From Thalassotalea nanhaiensis (lineage in GTDB: Bacteria > Pseudomonadota > Gammaproteobacteria > Enterobacterales > Alteromonadaceae): a stretch of DNA of 64,000 bases. A program made the translations under genes and the position numbers. The stretch lies in contig NZ_CP134146.1 of assembly GCF_031583575.1 (NCBI RefSeq), positions 1,302,001 through 1,366,000 on the forward strand. The letters run 5' to 3'. Positions within the stretch are counted from its first letter, which is position 1. Every line of letters starts with the position of its first letter. This document shows positions 51,677 to 60,681 of this stretch, in pieces. The notes under the pieces were generated by a model. That model saw only the letters and a program-made list of their open reading frames with translations, was not told the origin of the DNA and did not search any database.

Positions 51677-51922
51677 AAATTTATCCATTTTTATATTGCT
51701 GCATTGAATTTAATATTTTGGCTAGAGCTGAATTTATATGAATCGAAACTAAAATACCTGACGTGCTACTGAATTTTCGCTGATTTCTCGCTGACTACCA
51801 GGTTTACCTTTATTATCAAATAGATATAAAGTATGTTAAATGCAATTTGGGTTTGTGCTAGGATAAACCTTCCCTTTAAAACTCTCTTTTGAGTAACAAC
51901 TTTAATTCTGGTAAGCGTTTAT

Positions 51923-54157
51923 ATGGCAGTACAATATTGGGTCGGTGACTTCTTTGTCGATTTATCTAGGAATCAAGTCACTCAGAAAGAGAAATCGCAA
52001 ACGATTGCGCCTAAAGCTTTAGCTGTTTTAACCTACTTGGCTGAAAATCAGGGCCGAGTGGTTAGTTACGATGAATTGTTTACTAAAGTATGGCCGGACA
52101 CTGTAGTAACACCTAATACATTACAAAGAAGCATCGCACAATTAAGAAAGGTATTAGGTCAAGACACTAACGTTCAATCCTATATTAAGACACATGCTAA
52201 ACAAGGATATAGCCTGGAGTGTTATGTTAAATGGCATGATGAAACACAAACTCAACCAGAAACAGTAGGAGAAGCTGTAAAAGACCTAGCAATAGCTGCC
52301 AGTTCACCTGAAAATGAAACCAGCAATACTACTGTTAATACCGAAACTGAGGCAGCAGATAAAGAACAACCCCCAAGGTCATTTTTTAAACTGATGATTG
52401 CTGTTGTTGGTATTGTTATTTTGACTTTTATCAGTTTCAACTACCTAGCACCAACGCAATCATTAAGCTTATCTTTTGGCGAGTTACGGTTATTAACAGC
52501 CACTGACAACAAAGAGTATGCGGGCATTTATTCGCCTGATGGTGAATACATTGTTTTCAACCGCTATTCACAAGAAGTATGCGTTAATAGTAATCTCTGG
52601 GCAAAAAACATCAAAACCCAGAAAGAATCCCAACTAACAAAAAACTGGGGTCGCTATGGTAGCCACAGTTTCTCTAAAGACGGAAAGAAGCTGGTATTTA
52701 TAGAATCAACAGATTGCACGCAACCTATGGTCCAGAAGGAATGTTATGAATTAAAGACCTTAGATTTTGAAAAAGCCCTTGCAGCACCTCAATCTCCGAC
52801 TTTACTAATGGAGTGCAAAAACTCAAGAATAACCAAGGCTACATGGCTCAATAATAATGATATTGCTTTTTTTCAGGAGCTTTCTAATCGTTGGAAGTTA
52901 ACCCGCTATTCTATAGCGGACAACAAAAGTAAGGTTATATACGAACTGGAAGAAGGTAACTTAGTTGACTATGACTATTCCGTTAAAGACAATCTCATCG
53001 CGTTAATCACTACCCACAATGATGGTAAGCACTACATTGAAATACTAAAGCCTGATGGCCAGCTTTTATCCAGTCATCAGATTGAATATCCTCCAGAGAT
53101 AGCAAACTTTAAAAATATCTATCCAAACTTTACGCCAACAAGTGAACTACTTATTTTTAGCACTGGGAGACAACTCTTTACTCTAACTCATGACGGTAAG
53201 ATTACTAATATTAGTCTGCCACTTGATGAACCAATGGGGTCACCAATATTTCACCCCAATGGCAAACGTGCGCTGGTGATTAAAGGAAATTGGGATAGTG
53301 ATATCGCGACGATACCACTATCACAGATAATTGAGTCACAGATAGCAATGTCACAATTAAGCCAGACTCAAGTAGACCAATCTCTATCCACAGTGGGTAA
53401 CAATGACTCAGTTCCTGTTCCGACAATACTGGAACGTTCAACACTGGCAGAAGACAACGCCATTTACCAACCTAATGGTGAGTTAATCGCTTTTAAATCA
53501 GCTCGCTTTGGCGATTATCAAATTTGGTTAACTGATGGCAATGGCGCACAGCAACTCTCCAATTTTAGGATGGATTCTTCTATTAACGGGATGAGCTGGG
53601 CCGCTGATGGTCAGAGTATTTTAGCCAATGTTAATAATAGTCTCACTCAGACATCTTTAGATTCAAGCCAAACATCCTTTCCATTCGACCACCGAATAGA
53701 ACAACTTTATCAATGGAATAGTGAAGATAATACCGCTTTATTGCTTGTACGCATCAAAGGCGTATTAAAGTTTGGTGAGTTCAATCTGAATAACTCAGAG
53801 TTTAGCGTCATTACAGACAAGAAAGTCAACTGGGCGCTAAAAAGTGAAGATGGTCGATTAATTTACACCGATCAGTTGGATCGATTTTGGCAGCCAGGTC
53901 CCGCCGAAGACCAACTGATTGAATCATTAGGCAGCCAAGGAAGCGATAAAGGATTCATAATAAAAAACAATGTGATTTATGGTATTAATGAGGAATTTCA
54001 ATTGTGGTCTTATGATCTTAACGAAGATACATTTGAGCTCCTAGGGAATATACCTACTAACGTTGATTTCATAACCGACATTAATCAGAGTGACATTCTT
54101 TTTACACTACGTATTACCGCAAAAAAAGAAGTTGCTGAACTGACTTTAAGGCAATAA
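51923..54157 (+). CDS. CadC/ToxR-like membrane regulator with TolB-like sensor domain
   Basis: A 744-residue one-component regulator. The N-terminus (about 5-105) is an OmpR-type winged helix (LSRNQVTQKEKSQTIAPKAL, VVSYDELFTKVWPDTVVTPN, SIAQLRKVLGQD, IKTHAKQGYSL). An acidic Thr/Glu-rich linker leads to one membrane helix (about 154-178, FFKLMIAVVGIVILTFISF). The C-terminal ~560 residues are periplasmic PD40/TolB-like propeller repeats (GIYSPDGEYIVFNRYS, FHPNGKRALVIKG, YQPNGELIAFKSARFG). A signal sensed in the periplasm would control DNA binding in place at the membrane. The natural target is the divergent esterase/PD40 set, 246 bp away. No kinase or receiver is present. Confidence 0.9.
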   Translation: MAVQYWVGDFFVDLSRNQVTQKEKSQTIAPKALAVLTYLAENQGRVVSYDELFTKVWPDTVVTPNTLQRSIAQLRKVLGQDTNVQSYIKTHAKQGYSLECYVKWHDETQTQPETVGEAVKDLAIAASSPENETSNTTVNTETEAADKEQPPRSFFKLMIAVVGIVILTFISFNYLAPTQSLSLSFGELRLLTATDNKEYAGIYSPDGEYIVFNRYSQEVCVNSNLWAKNIKTQKESQLTKNWGRYGSHSFSKDGKKLVFIESTDCTQPMVQKECYELKTLDFEKALAAPQSPTLLMECKNSRITKATWLNNNDIAFFQELSNRWKLTRYSIADNKSKVIYELEEGNLVDYDYSVKDNLIALITTHNDGKHYIEILKPDGQLLSSHQIEYPPEIANFKNIYPNFTPTSELLIFSTGRQLFTLTHDGKITNISLPLDEPMGSPIFHPNGKRALVIKGNWDSDIATIPLSQIIESQIAMSQLSQTQVDQSLSTVGNNDSVPVPTILERSTLAEDNAIYQPNGELIAFKSARFGDYQIWLTDGNGAQQLSNFRMDSSINGMSWAADGQSILANVNNSLTQTSLDSSQTSFPFDHRIEQLYQWNSEDNTALLLVRIKGVLKFGEFNLNNSEFSVITDKKVNWALKSEDGRLIYTDQLDRFWQPGPAEDQLIESLGSQGSDKGFIIKNNVIYGINEEFQLWSYDLNEDTFELLGNIPTNVDFITDINQSDILFTLRITAKKEVAELTLRQ

Positions 54158-54161
54158 AAAA

Positions 54162-54194
54162 CCCGTAAAACAGTCAGGTTACTGTATTTACGGG
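54162..54194 (-). terminator. Terminator of ssrA (also downstream of the CadC-like gene)
   Basis: CCCGTAAA-(A)-CAGT ... ACTGTATTTACGGG forms a long stem with one bulge. Read on the minus strand it is followed by TTTTTTATT, so it ends tmRNA transcription; it lies between the convergent regulator gene and ssrA. Confidence 0.88.
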
Positions 54195-54222
54195 CTTTAA
54201 AGGTTCATAAAGAACCTTGGTG

Positions 54223-54573
54223 TGGTGGAGCGGGGGGGATTTGAACCCCCGTCCGAAAAACCTACATCCTCGGTACTACATGCTTAGTCGCTCATTTATT
54301 TAACCAGTCAGACGCCAAGCGACAGGCTTCATTCTGGTGAGTCTGATACTGTTTCGCGGTTCACCGTCAGACACAGTTCCCTCGCTAACCTATTTGGGGT
54401 GACCATCGATCCTCTAAACAACAGGTGAATTTACGAGGGGATGGCTAGCCTTAAGCGGCTAGTGCGAACGTTTCGTCGTTAGCAATTATAGTTTTGCGGC
54501 TTTTTACCAGGCCAACCGCCCCTGGGCATGCACCTTGGGTTTCGTGAATCCCGTCGAATCCTGAATCCGCCCC
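54223..54573 (-). ncRNA. ssrA: Transfer-messenger RNA (tmRNA)
   Basis: A 351-nt tmRNA that rescues stalled ribosomes with SmpB. On the minus strand the 5' end reads GGGGCGGATTCAGGATTCGA and the 3' end is GTTCAAATCCCCCCGCTCC then ACCA, giving the tRNA-Ala-like acceptor with T-loop GTTCAAATC. The tag reading frame is at 54483-54451: GCT AAC GAC GAA ACG then TTC GCA CTA GCC GCT TAA, i.e. ANDETFALAA after the charged alanine. The following GGCTAGC...GCTAGCC pairing and pseudoknot region are present. smpB is 0.8 kb away on the same strand. Confidence 0.98.
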
Positions 54574-54613
54574 AAAGGTTCTATCTGTTAACGAAATAAC
54601 ATAATAGATGGTT

Positions 54614-54642
54614 ATTGTATCGCGTATTTAGTGAATAAACAA
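54614..54642 (-). promoter_or_regulatory. Promoter of ssrA
   Basis: On the minus strand, TTGTTT (complement of 54637-54642) and TACAAT (complement of 54614-54619) are spaced by 17 bp, about 40 nt upstream of the mature tmRNA 5' end. This leaves a precursor leader for processing. Confidence 0.65.
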
Positions 54643-54799
54643 CGCGAGTGATAAACGTACAACTATTGTATTAACATTAGACTTTTAATTGCAATTACGG
54701 TTAAAAACCTTATATTATTTATTATTCGCTACACTCATTAGACCAGTTCTGTTAACTTAAGTTCTGTTTTAGTTTATTACTTTTATGAAAGGGTTATAC

Positions 54800-55267
54800 A
54801 TGGCACAGCCTAAACTGTTAGAAATTTATAATAAATGGCACAAATATTCGTTTGGTAATCGCTTGTTCTCTTGGTTCTTTGCTCGTTGGGCTCCGTATTT
54901 TCAAACAATTAAACCGTATGTTGCTGAGCTTCGCCCTGGATATTGTGAAGTGTTAATTAAAAAGCGCAAGATTGTAGAGAATCATATCGGAACAGTGCAT
55001 GTTATTGCTATATGTAATGGCTTAGAAATGGCGATGGGTGCTGTTTCTGAAGCATCAATTCCATCTCACCTGCGTTGGATCCCAAAAGGTATGAGCCTTG
55101 ACTACACGGCAAAAGCGGCAACAGATATCCGCTGTGTAGCTGATTTAGCCGACTTAGTTTGGGAGGAAGGGGACTTTTTAGTACCCGTTACTGCTTATGA
55201 CACAAATAATGTTGTTGTTGTTACCGGTACGATTAAATTATGGGTGAGTAAAAAGCCGGTAAAATAA
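54800..55267 (+). CDS. DUF4442 hotdog-fold protein
   Basis: A 155-residue protein I recognise as DUF4442, a hotdog-fold relative of acyl-CoA thioesterases. Features: KYSFGNRLFSWFFARWAPYF, LRPGYCEVLIKKRK, then NHIGTVHVIAICNGLEMAMG (the hotdog helix with the N-x-x-G-T/H pattern) and IPKGMSLDYTAKAATDIRCV. The ATG at 54800 has AAAGGG six bases upstream; an ATG five codons earlier has none. It sits between ssrA and smpB, reading opposite to both. Enzymatic activity is unproven; thioesterase-like activity is an inference from fold. Confidence 0.82.
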   Translation: MAQPKLLEIYNKWHKYSFGNRLFSWFFARWAPYFQTIKPYVAELRPGYCEVLIKKRKIVENHIGTVHVIAICNGLEMAMGAVSEASIPSHLRWIPKGMSLDYTAKAATDIRCVADLADLVWEEGDFLVPVTAYDTNNVVVVTGTIKLWVSKKPVK

Positions 55268-55303
55268 TAATGCTTGATTACATTCATTCATCCCTGAATG
55301 AAA

Positions 55304-55336
55304 AAACGCCAGTTTAAACAAGTTAAACTGGCGTTT
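55304..55336. terminator. Bidirectional terminator between DUF4442 gene and smpB
   Basis: A 14-bp perfect stem AAACGCCAGTTTAA / TTAAACTGGCGTTT with an ACAAG loop lies between the convergent genes, with an A-run on the left that gives a T-run for smpB. Confidence 0.9.
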
Positions 55337-55361
55337 ATATAGATTCTTTGCAATGCAAATA

Positions 55362-55841
55362 CTATTGAGATTTTTGCTTCATTAGTCGACCTTGATCAAC
55401 TTTCCATTCTCTATCTTTAATGTCAGCACGTTTGTCATGAGTTTTCTTACCCTTACCAAGACAGAACTCGAGTTTTACCCAGTTCTTTTTCCAATACATT
55501 GCGGTTGCAATTAATGAATAGCCTTGACGATCAACTGCGCCAATTAAGCGGTCGAGTTCTCTGCGGTTTAATAGCAGTTTACGATCACGGGTTGGATCAC
55601 ACACTACATGCGATGAAGCAGATAATAACGGGTGAATTTCAGCACCAAGAAGGTACGCTTCTCGGTTTTTAATAAATACGTAACAGTCGGAAATATTCAC
55701 TTTTCCTTGGCGAATACTTTTTAATTCCCAGCCTTGCAAACTCATGCCAGCTTCAAATTTATCCTCAAGGGCGTATTCATGCCTCGCTTTTTTGTTTAAA
55801 GCGATAGTGTTACTTGGTTGTTTAGATTTTTTCTTTGCCAT
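55362..55841 (-). CDS. smpB: SsrA-binding protein SmpB
   Basis: A 159-residue RNA-binding protein that delivers tmRNA to stalled ribosomes. The family is unmistakable: [21 protein letters not shown]..., [60 protein letters not shown] and the basic tail [20 protein letters not shown] use the ATG giving MAKKKSKQ, the usual start; an in-frame ATG 11 codons upstream would add an unusual extension. ssrA is nearby on the same strand, separated by the opposite-strand DUF4442 gene. Confidence 0.97.
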   Translation of the reverse strand: MAKKKSKQPSNTIALNKKARHEYALEDKFEAGMSLQGWELKSIRQGKVNISDCYVFIKNREAYLLGAEIHPLLSASSHVVCDPTRDRKLLLNRRELDRLIGAVDRQGYSLIATAMYWKKNWVKLEFCLGKGKKTHDKRADIKDREWKVDQGRLMKQKSQ

Positions 55842-56011
55842 AATGGCGCCTATTATACGTAAGAATTCATACATTGATACTCATAGATTTAAATTTTTCA
55901 GAAAAATAGATGAAAAATAATTGCTTGATATGGTGAGCTTTTATTTTGCCTTTGTTATTATAAACAAATCAATAATATCGATATAAATATCGGTATTAAC
56001 AGGGGAAGTAA

Positions 56012-56440
56012 ATGCCAGCAATAAATCGACACGCATTGGTTATGTACAGTGCTGCAGATATGTATAAATTAATTAATGATGTGGTTTCATACCCTAAATT
56101 TTTACCCGGATGTAGCGATTCAAAACTTATCTCACAAACCGATGATAAAATGACTGCATCGTTGTTAGTATCAAAAGGGGGGGTAAAAAAATGGTTTACC
56201 ACCGAGAATACTTTAGAGCTGAACAAAAAAATCAATATGAATTTAAAAGATGGTCCATTCAAAACGCTATCTGGATATTGGTTATTAACGCCGTTAAGTG
56301 ATGAAGCGTGTAAAGTTGAGCTCGTATTAGATTATGAATTTTCAAATAAACTGATAGAGATGGCTTTTGGACGTATATTTGATAGTCTAACCAACAACAT
56401 GGTGTCAGCTTTTACCAATAGAGCTAAAGAGGTTTATTAG
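56012..56440 (+). CDS. ratA: RatA/Coq10-like START-domain protein
   Basis: A 142-residue SRPBCC/START-fold protein of the RatA (YfjG)/Coq10 family. Characteristic stretches: INRHALVMYSAADMYKLIND (N-terminus), YPKFLPGCSDSKLISQ, LKDGPFKTLSGYWLLTPL and VELVLDYEFSNKLIEMAFG. Members are linked to ubiquinone binding; the E. coli protein was also described as inhibiting ribosome subunit joining, hence the toxin label. It starts at an ATG after AGGGGAAG and is divergent from smpB, with rnfH 1 bp downstream. This order (smpB, ratA, rnfH) is conserved in Gammaproteobacteria. Confidence 0.94.
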   Translation: MPAINRHALVMYSAADMYKLINDVVSYPKFLPGCSDSKLISQTDDKMTASLLVSKGGVKKWFTTENTLELNKKINMNLKDGPFKTLSGYWLLTPLSDEACKVELVLDYEFSNKLIEMAFGRIFDSLTNNMVSAFTNRAKEVY

Positions 56441-56441
56441 A

Positions 56442-56795
56442 ATGTCAGTTGAACAAATTGCGATAGAGCTTGTATATGGCCTGCCTAAACAGCAAACATT
56501 GTTATCGTTACAGATCGATGCACAATCTACGGTAGAGCAAGCTATTGCAGAGTCAGGTATTTGTCAAAAGTATGAAGAAATCGATTTAGCCATTAACAAA
56601 GTTGGTATCTGGAATAGAGCTGTAAAGCTAGGTCAAATAGTTGAAGATGGCGATAGAATAGAGATATATCGTCCACTTATTGCTGATCCAAAAGAAGTTC
56701 GTAAACGTCGAGCTGAAAAAGCTAAAGAAGAAGGGCGCGCTGATTTGGTTACTGGTGGTAGGGTTAACCCTCAACGCTCAAAAACAAAAGATTAA
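56442..56795 (+). CDS. rnfH: RnfH family protein (RatB, ubiquitin-like fold)
   Basis: A 117-residue protein of the RnfH/UPF0125 family with a beta-grasp fold. The core IAIELVYGLPKQQTLLSLQI, NKVGIWNRAVKLGQIVEDGD and RIEIYRPLIADPKEVRKRRA is family-typical. The lysine/arginine-rich C-terminus (AEKAKEEGRADLVTGGRVNP) is slightly long. It is translated right after ratA (1-bp gap). Its molecular role is unclear in all organisms. Confidence 0.94.
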   Translation: MSVEQIAIELVYGLPKQQTLLSLQIDAQSTVEQAIAESGICQKYEEIDLAINKVGIWNRAVKLGQIVEDGDRIEIYRPLIADPKEVRKRRAEKAKEEGRADLVTGGRVNPQRSKTKD

Positions 56796-56816
56796 ATTGT
56801 TAATTGAATAACGGAA

Positions 56817-57203
56817 TTAAAAAAATAGGTTAACAAGCCTAGTAGTTTTACATTCTTGATCTATATTTTCATTTTCATCTTGAGCAAATACACTATCTAC
56901 CAGTGCCATGAAGTACTGAATTTTATCTTGAGCTCGCATAGCCATAGCAAAAACACTGTTTGATGTTTTTACTGGGTGTGAACTATATGCAGAAAAATTA
57001 TCTACTACCACTAATTGCGCTAATGGTTTATTCATTATTGCGTCGTAAGCATTAAAGTAGCTGCCGGTAACTGTCTTTATAGTTACATGCATATCTTTAG
57101 TGAAGTTTACTTTACTGTCTTCAACGGCTTGAGCAGACATTGGTAATCCAATACCTATTAATGCCGCTAATAAAAAACTCTTAATGTTAATATTCGTCTT
57201 CAT
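56817..57203 (-). CDS. Secreted protein of unknown function
   Basis: A 128-residue exported protein. Signal peptide MKTNINIKSFLLAALIGIGL with cleavage near SAQA (about residue 27). The mature part (about 100 residues) has no family I recognise; it contains VTIKTVTGSYFNAYDAIMNK and AMAMRAQDKIQYFMALVDSV, and one Cys near the end (DQECKTTRLVNLFF). The ATG at 57203 has GGGA five bases before it. The gene ends 21 bp from rnfH, in the place where bamE is often found in relatives, but it is not BamE-like and is on the opposite strand. Function unknown. Confidence 0.7.
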   Translation of the reverse strand: MKTNINIKSFLLAALIGIGLPMSAQAVEDSKVNFTKDMHVTIKTVTGSYFNAYDAIMNKPLAQLVVVDNFSAYSSHPVKTSNSVFAMAMRAQDKIQYFMALVDSVFAQDENENIDQECKTTRLVNLFF

Positions 57204-57360
57204 TGTTCCCACCCCATTTGAGTCACATCTGAATTAGAAAGGTAAAATATTTTTGCTAAGTGTAACTTATGTTAACTAAATGTTAAAAGATAGTGCTATT
57301 AGACAAATTGCTGTATTTATACGATGAATGGCTATTAATCATTATTTCTTGCTTTTTTAT

Positions 57361-58296
57361 TTAACATTGCTTCGCAACGTCATCCACTAAGTGTCTGAAC
57401 CATATATGGCTAGGCTCATGATGCAGTAATGGTGACCAAATCATTTTTAATTCAATATCGGGTATAGCAAATGGTGCATCTAAAATAGCATAACCTGCAT
57501 TTTCGTTATGGATCATTGCTGCCTTTTTGGGCAAGGTAGCAATAATTTGATCGTCATGTGCTAATTGCATAGCCACATGATAATTACGAGTAAATATTTT
57601 TATGTCTCGTTGTTTGCCAATACTTGCAAGTGCTTCATCTACCCAGCCAAGTTTTTGTACATCTTTCGGGTTCATGCCCAAGCCAACTCCAAATCCTGTT
57701 TTAGAAACCCAAACGTGTTTGCTAGCCAGGTAACTGTTTAAATCAAAGTTTTCTAAAATGGGGTTTGAGCTTCTTGTTAAGCATGAAAAACCATCACGCC
57801 AAAGTACTTTTTGATGGAATGATTGTGGTAATTGATCAAATAAATTAATCGCCATATCTATTTTTCCATCTTCAACGTCATGAAACGTTACATCGCTGGG
57901 AGTCATGATATCTATAGTAATGTTTGGCGCTATTTTATTAATATGTTCTAACAGCTTTGGAAGTAGGGTAGATGCAGCATAGTCACTGGCCATTAACCTA
58001 AAAACCCGTCTACTACTTAATGGCTCAAAATCTTCAACCGTTTGTAATGCTTCCTTGGTTTCTAATAAAATTTTACGAATTTTAGGTGCTAAAGAGTTCG
58101 CTCTTTCGGTTGCAACCATACCATCGGATGTTCTAACTAAAACCGGGTCGCTTAATAAATTTCTGAGGCGCTTTAAGCTGTTGCTCATTGCTGGTTGGGT
58201 AATACCAAGGTGATTAGCTGCTTTAGTGACGTTCTTTTCACGTAGAAGCATATCGAAAGCGACGAGTAGATTTAGATCTATTTTTGTAATATTCAT
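57361..58296 (-). CDS. LysR-family transcriptional regulator
   Basis: A 311-residue regulator. The N-terminal winged HTH (about 5-65) is clear: DLNLLVAFDMLLREKNVTKA, ANHLGITQPAMSNSLKRLRN, DPVLVRTSDGMVAT. The effector-binding domain follows (about 90-300; FRLMASDYAASTLLPKLLEH, WVSKTGFGVGLGMNPKDVQK). The style resembles the NodD/LeuO-like subgroup. No divergent target gene is next to it, since both neighbours read in the same direction. The DUF481 gene upstream is the nearest candidate target. Ligand unknown. Confidence 0.92.
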   Translation of the reverse strand: MNITKIDLNLLVAFDMLLREKNVTKAANHLGITQPAMSNSLKRLRNLLSDPVLVRTSDGMVATERANSLAPKIRKILLETKEALQTVEDFEPLSSRRVFRLMASDYAASTLLPKLLEHINKIAPNITIDIMTPSDVTFHDVEDGKIDMAINLFDQLPQSFHQKVLWRDGFSCLTRSSNPILENFDLNSYLASKHVWVSKTGFGVGLGMNPKDVQKLGWVDEALASIGKQRDIKIFTRNYHVAMQLAHDDQIIATLPKKAAMIHNENAGYAILDAPFAIPDIELKMIWSPLLHHEPSHIWFRHLVDDVAKQC

Positions 58297-58400
58297 GAAA
58301 TTAATACACAGATAAAAAGTATAAATTACATGAATTACTGCGTGTTTGCTAGAGGTGAACGTATTACTTGCTTAAAAAAGTGAGCTGTATATGCGGTATT

Positions 58401-58420
58401 AAGCCCGAATTCACGGGCTT
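58401..58420 (-). terminator. Possible terminator downstream of the DUF481 gene
   Basis: AAGCCCG-AATTCA-CGGGCTT is a perfect 7-bp stem 12 bp past the DUF481 stop codon. The tail on the minus strand is weak (TTAATACC), so termination efficiency is uncertain. Confidence 0.55.
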
Positions 58421-58432
58421 TATTAGAAACTT

Positions 58433-59338
58433 TTAAATACTGTAAACCAACGTAAGTGAGGTTTCTGTACGAGTATTGGAAATGTCATCTTCAACTTCTG
58501 TATTGTGATCTACCGAAAAGGCAAACTTTAATGCTAACGATTCAATTAGTTTAGTTGTGATGGAACTTTCAGAGCGGTATTTACTATTCTCCCCTGATTT
58601 TGGGGTATATTCAGCAGAAAGTACCTGCTTGAACTGCATAGTATCAAAAAAACTACGCTCATAGGTTGCAGCTGCACGTATTATGATTGCTTTTTCAGTT
58701 TCATTGTTATGATCATCCGTCTCGGCTATTTCATCAACTTTAAAACCAGGACCCACCTCAGCATCAAAAAAGGCTGTATCAGATTCATACCAACGACGAC
58801 CCCAACCTGCGGCAGTTGAAGCTTGATAGTCAAAACCGTTAAAGCGGTCTGTTTTATATGAGCCATAACCAAACAGGTAATTTTTTCCACCTTCTTCTAA
58901 GGTGTAGTTACTTTGTAGTGAACTACCCCATTTTTGATCTGTTGTTTCATAGCGTTTCTCACCATCTTCATCTTCAGATTCTGATTTACGACCAAAAAAT
59001 TCCATTTTCCAATTAGTTCGCATCTTACCAACTTCATGGTTCAAATCAGACTTTACAATACCAATGGCATAATCGTTATCACCAGTATTGAAAAATGCGC
59101 CAACTTCTACAGCACCGCTTATCGACGACGGAGTGATATCACATTCAGGAAACCCGATAAATTCTTCAGGAGGCACTTCATCGGTGAAATGATAACAGTC
59201 GGGTTTATCTTCTTCATATAATGAAGAAACAATAGCGTCTATCGCTTCTGCGTTACTAGATTGAACAGAAGATTCATCTTGAGCAATAGCTGAAAATGTA
59301 ACGCCAGTGAATAATGAGAGGAGCAGAATATTTTTCAT
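58433..59338 (-). CDS. DUF481 outer-membrane beta-barrel protein
   Basis: A 301-residue exported protein. Signal peptide MKNILLLSLFTGVTFSAIAQ. After an acidic stretch with two Cys (KPDCYHFTDEV, FPECDITPSS) comes a DUF481-type barrel: GAVEVGAFFNTGDNDYAIGI, WKMEFFGRKSES, YLFGYGSYKTDRFNGFDYQA, FDAEVGPGFK, ending in LTLVYSI. Alternating hydrophobic strands fit an outer-membrane barrel (YdiY-like). Members are induced by salt in some bacteria; the role here is unknown. The gene lies upstream of the LysR gene on the same strand. Confidence 0.85.
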   Translation of the reverse strand: MKNILLLSLFTGVTFSAIAQDESSVQSSNAEAIDAIVSSLYEEDKPDCYHFTDEVPPEEFIGFPECDITPSSISGAVEVGAFFNTGDNDYAIGIVKSDLNHEVGKMRTNWKMEFFGRKSESEDEDGEKRYETTDQKWGSSLQSNYTLEEGGKNYLFGYGSYKTDRFNGFDYQASTAAGWGRRWYESDTAFFDAEVGPGFKVDEIAETDDHNNETEKAIIIRAAATYERSFFDTMQFKQVLSAEYTPKSGENSKYRSESSITTKLIESLALKFAFSVDHNTEVEDDISNTRTETSLTLVYSI

Positions 59339-59465
59339 TTTATAAATAGATAAAGTTTTTTAACTCTATTCTTTCTTTAAGTTATTTTTATATTAAAAGT
59401 TTTAGCCAGAGCATTATAACGAAGTTGACAAATCAGACCAGTAATTTTCAATAGAAAAGGCAATA

Positions 59466-59490
59466 AAAAAAGGACCCTTAGGCCCTTTTT
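59466..59490 (-). terminator. Terminator of fba
   Basis: On the minus strand AAAAAGGGCC-TAAG-GGTCCTTTTTTT forms a stem with one G-T pair and a T-run, 28 bp past the fba stop codon. Confidence 0.88.
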
Positions 59491-59517
59491 AATAAAACAG
59501 ACAGTTAACTAGCTGAT

Positions 59518-60582
59518 TTATTTGATTAACGCGTTTAACTCGCCGTTAATGTATCGGTTATACATGGTGTCTAAAGACACACATTTAATTTTGCTTGCAT
59601 TACCAGCAGTATTAAATGCTTCATAACGAGCTTTAACAATATCGTACATAGCGTCAGTAGTTACTTGTAAGAATTTACGAGGGTCAAATTCAGATGGGTT
59701 ATGCGCTAAAAAGCGTCGCACAGCACCTGTAGAAGCAAGACGTAAGTCAGTATCTATGTTTACTTTACGAACACCGTTTTTGATGCCTTCTTGAATTTGT
59801 TCAACCGGCACACCATAAGTTTCAGGGATGTTACCGCCATATTCGTTAATTACAGCTAACCATTCTTGTGGAACAGAAGAAGAGCCATGCATTACTAAGT
59901 GAGTATTAGGAATACGTGCGTGGATAGCTTTAATACGATCAATAGATAAAATGTCACTTGTTGGTGGACGAGTAAACTTGTATGCACCGTGTGAAGTACC
60001 ACAAGCGATAGCTAATGCATCTACTTGTGTTTTTTGAACGAAATCAGCCGCTTCTTCTGGATCTGTTAGCATTTGCTCAGCAGTTAATACGCCTTCTGCA
60101 CCAATGCCATCTTCTTCACCCGCCATGCCGGTTTCTAATGAACCTAAACAGCCAAGTTCACCTTCAACACTAACACCACAAGCGTGAGCCATTTCAACTG
60201 TTCTGCGAGTTACGTCTACGTTATATTCATAAGATGAAGGTGTTTTACCGTCTTCACCTAGTGAGCCATCCATCATTACTGATGAAAAACCAAGCTGAAT
60301 TGAACGCTGACATACTGCCGGCGATGTACCGTGATCTTGGTGCATAACAACTGGGATTTCTGGAAACTCTTCAGTAGCAGCAAGAATAAGGTGACGTAAA
60401 AAAGGTGCACCTGCATATTTGCGAGCACCAGCTGACGCTTGTAAAATTACCGGGCTGTCAGTATCGCGAGCGGCAAGCATGATAGCACGTACTTGCTCAA
60501 GGTTGTTTACGTTAAACGCAGGAATACCATAGTCAAACTCTGCTGCATGGTCTAGCATTTGACGCATCGAAATTAAAGCCAT
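59518..60582 (-). CDS. fba: Class II fructose-bisphosphate aldolase
   Basis: A 354-residue zinc aldolase that interconverts fructose-1,6-bisphosphate with DHAP and glyceraldehyde-3-phosphate in the cytoplasm. Visible features: [20 protein letters not shown] at the N-terminus, zinc-site [23 protein letters not shown]-like [22 protein letters not shown] with a zinc-ligand His, and [12 protein letters not shown]. The Calvin-type subclass is suggested by length and the [20 protein letters not shown] tail. The ATG at 60582 has GGAG eight bases upstream. It is the last gene of the glycolytic block tkt-epd-pgk-fba, 99 bp after pgk. Confidence 0.97.
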   Translation of the reverse strand: MALISMRQMLDHAAEFDYGIPAFNVNNLEQVRAIMLAARDTDSPVILQASAGARKYAGAPFLRHLILAATEEFPEIPVVMHQDHGTSPAVCQRSIQLGFSSVMMDGSLGEDGKTPSSYEYNVDVTRRTVEMAHACGVSVEGELGCLGSLETGMAGEEDGIGAEGVLTAEQMLTDPEEAADFVQKTQVDALAIACGTSHGAYKFTRPPTSDILSIDRIKAIHARIPNTHLVMHGSSSVPQEWLAVINEYGGNIPETYGVPVEQIQEGIKNGVRKVNIDTDLRLASTGAVRRFLAHNPSEFDPRKFLQVTTDAMYDIVKARYEAFNTAGNASKIKCVSLDTMYNRYINGELNALIK

Positions 60583-60681
60583 TACCAACACTCCTTTTGT
60601 GTGTAATATAAGCGGTTAACACCACTTTTAGTATAGATTAAAGTTAAAAAAATATATTTTATTCTGTTTAATAGAGCGCGT

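Noticed and set aside
56012-56440. ratA-rnfH as a toxin-antitoxin pair
   Set aside because: The genes have the conserved smpB-ratA-rnfH context and Coq10/START and beta-grasp folds; a housekeeping role is better supported than a TA module.
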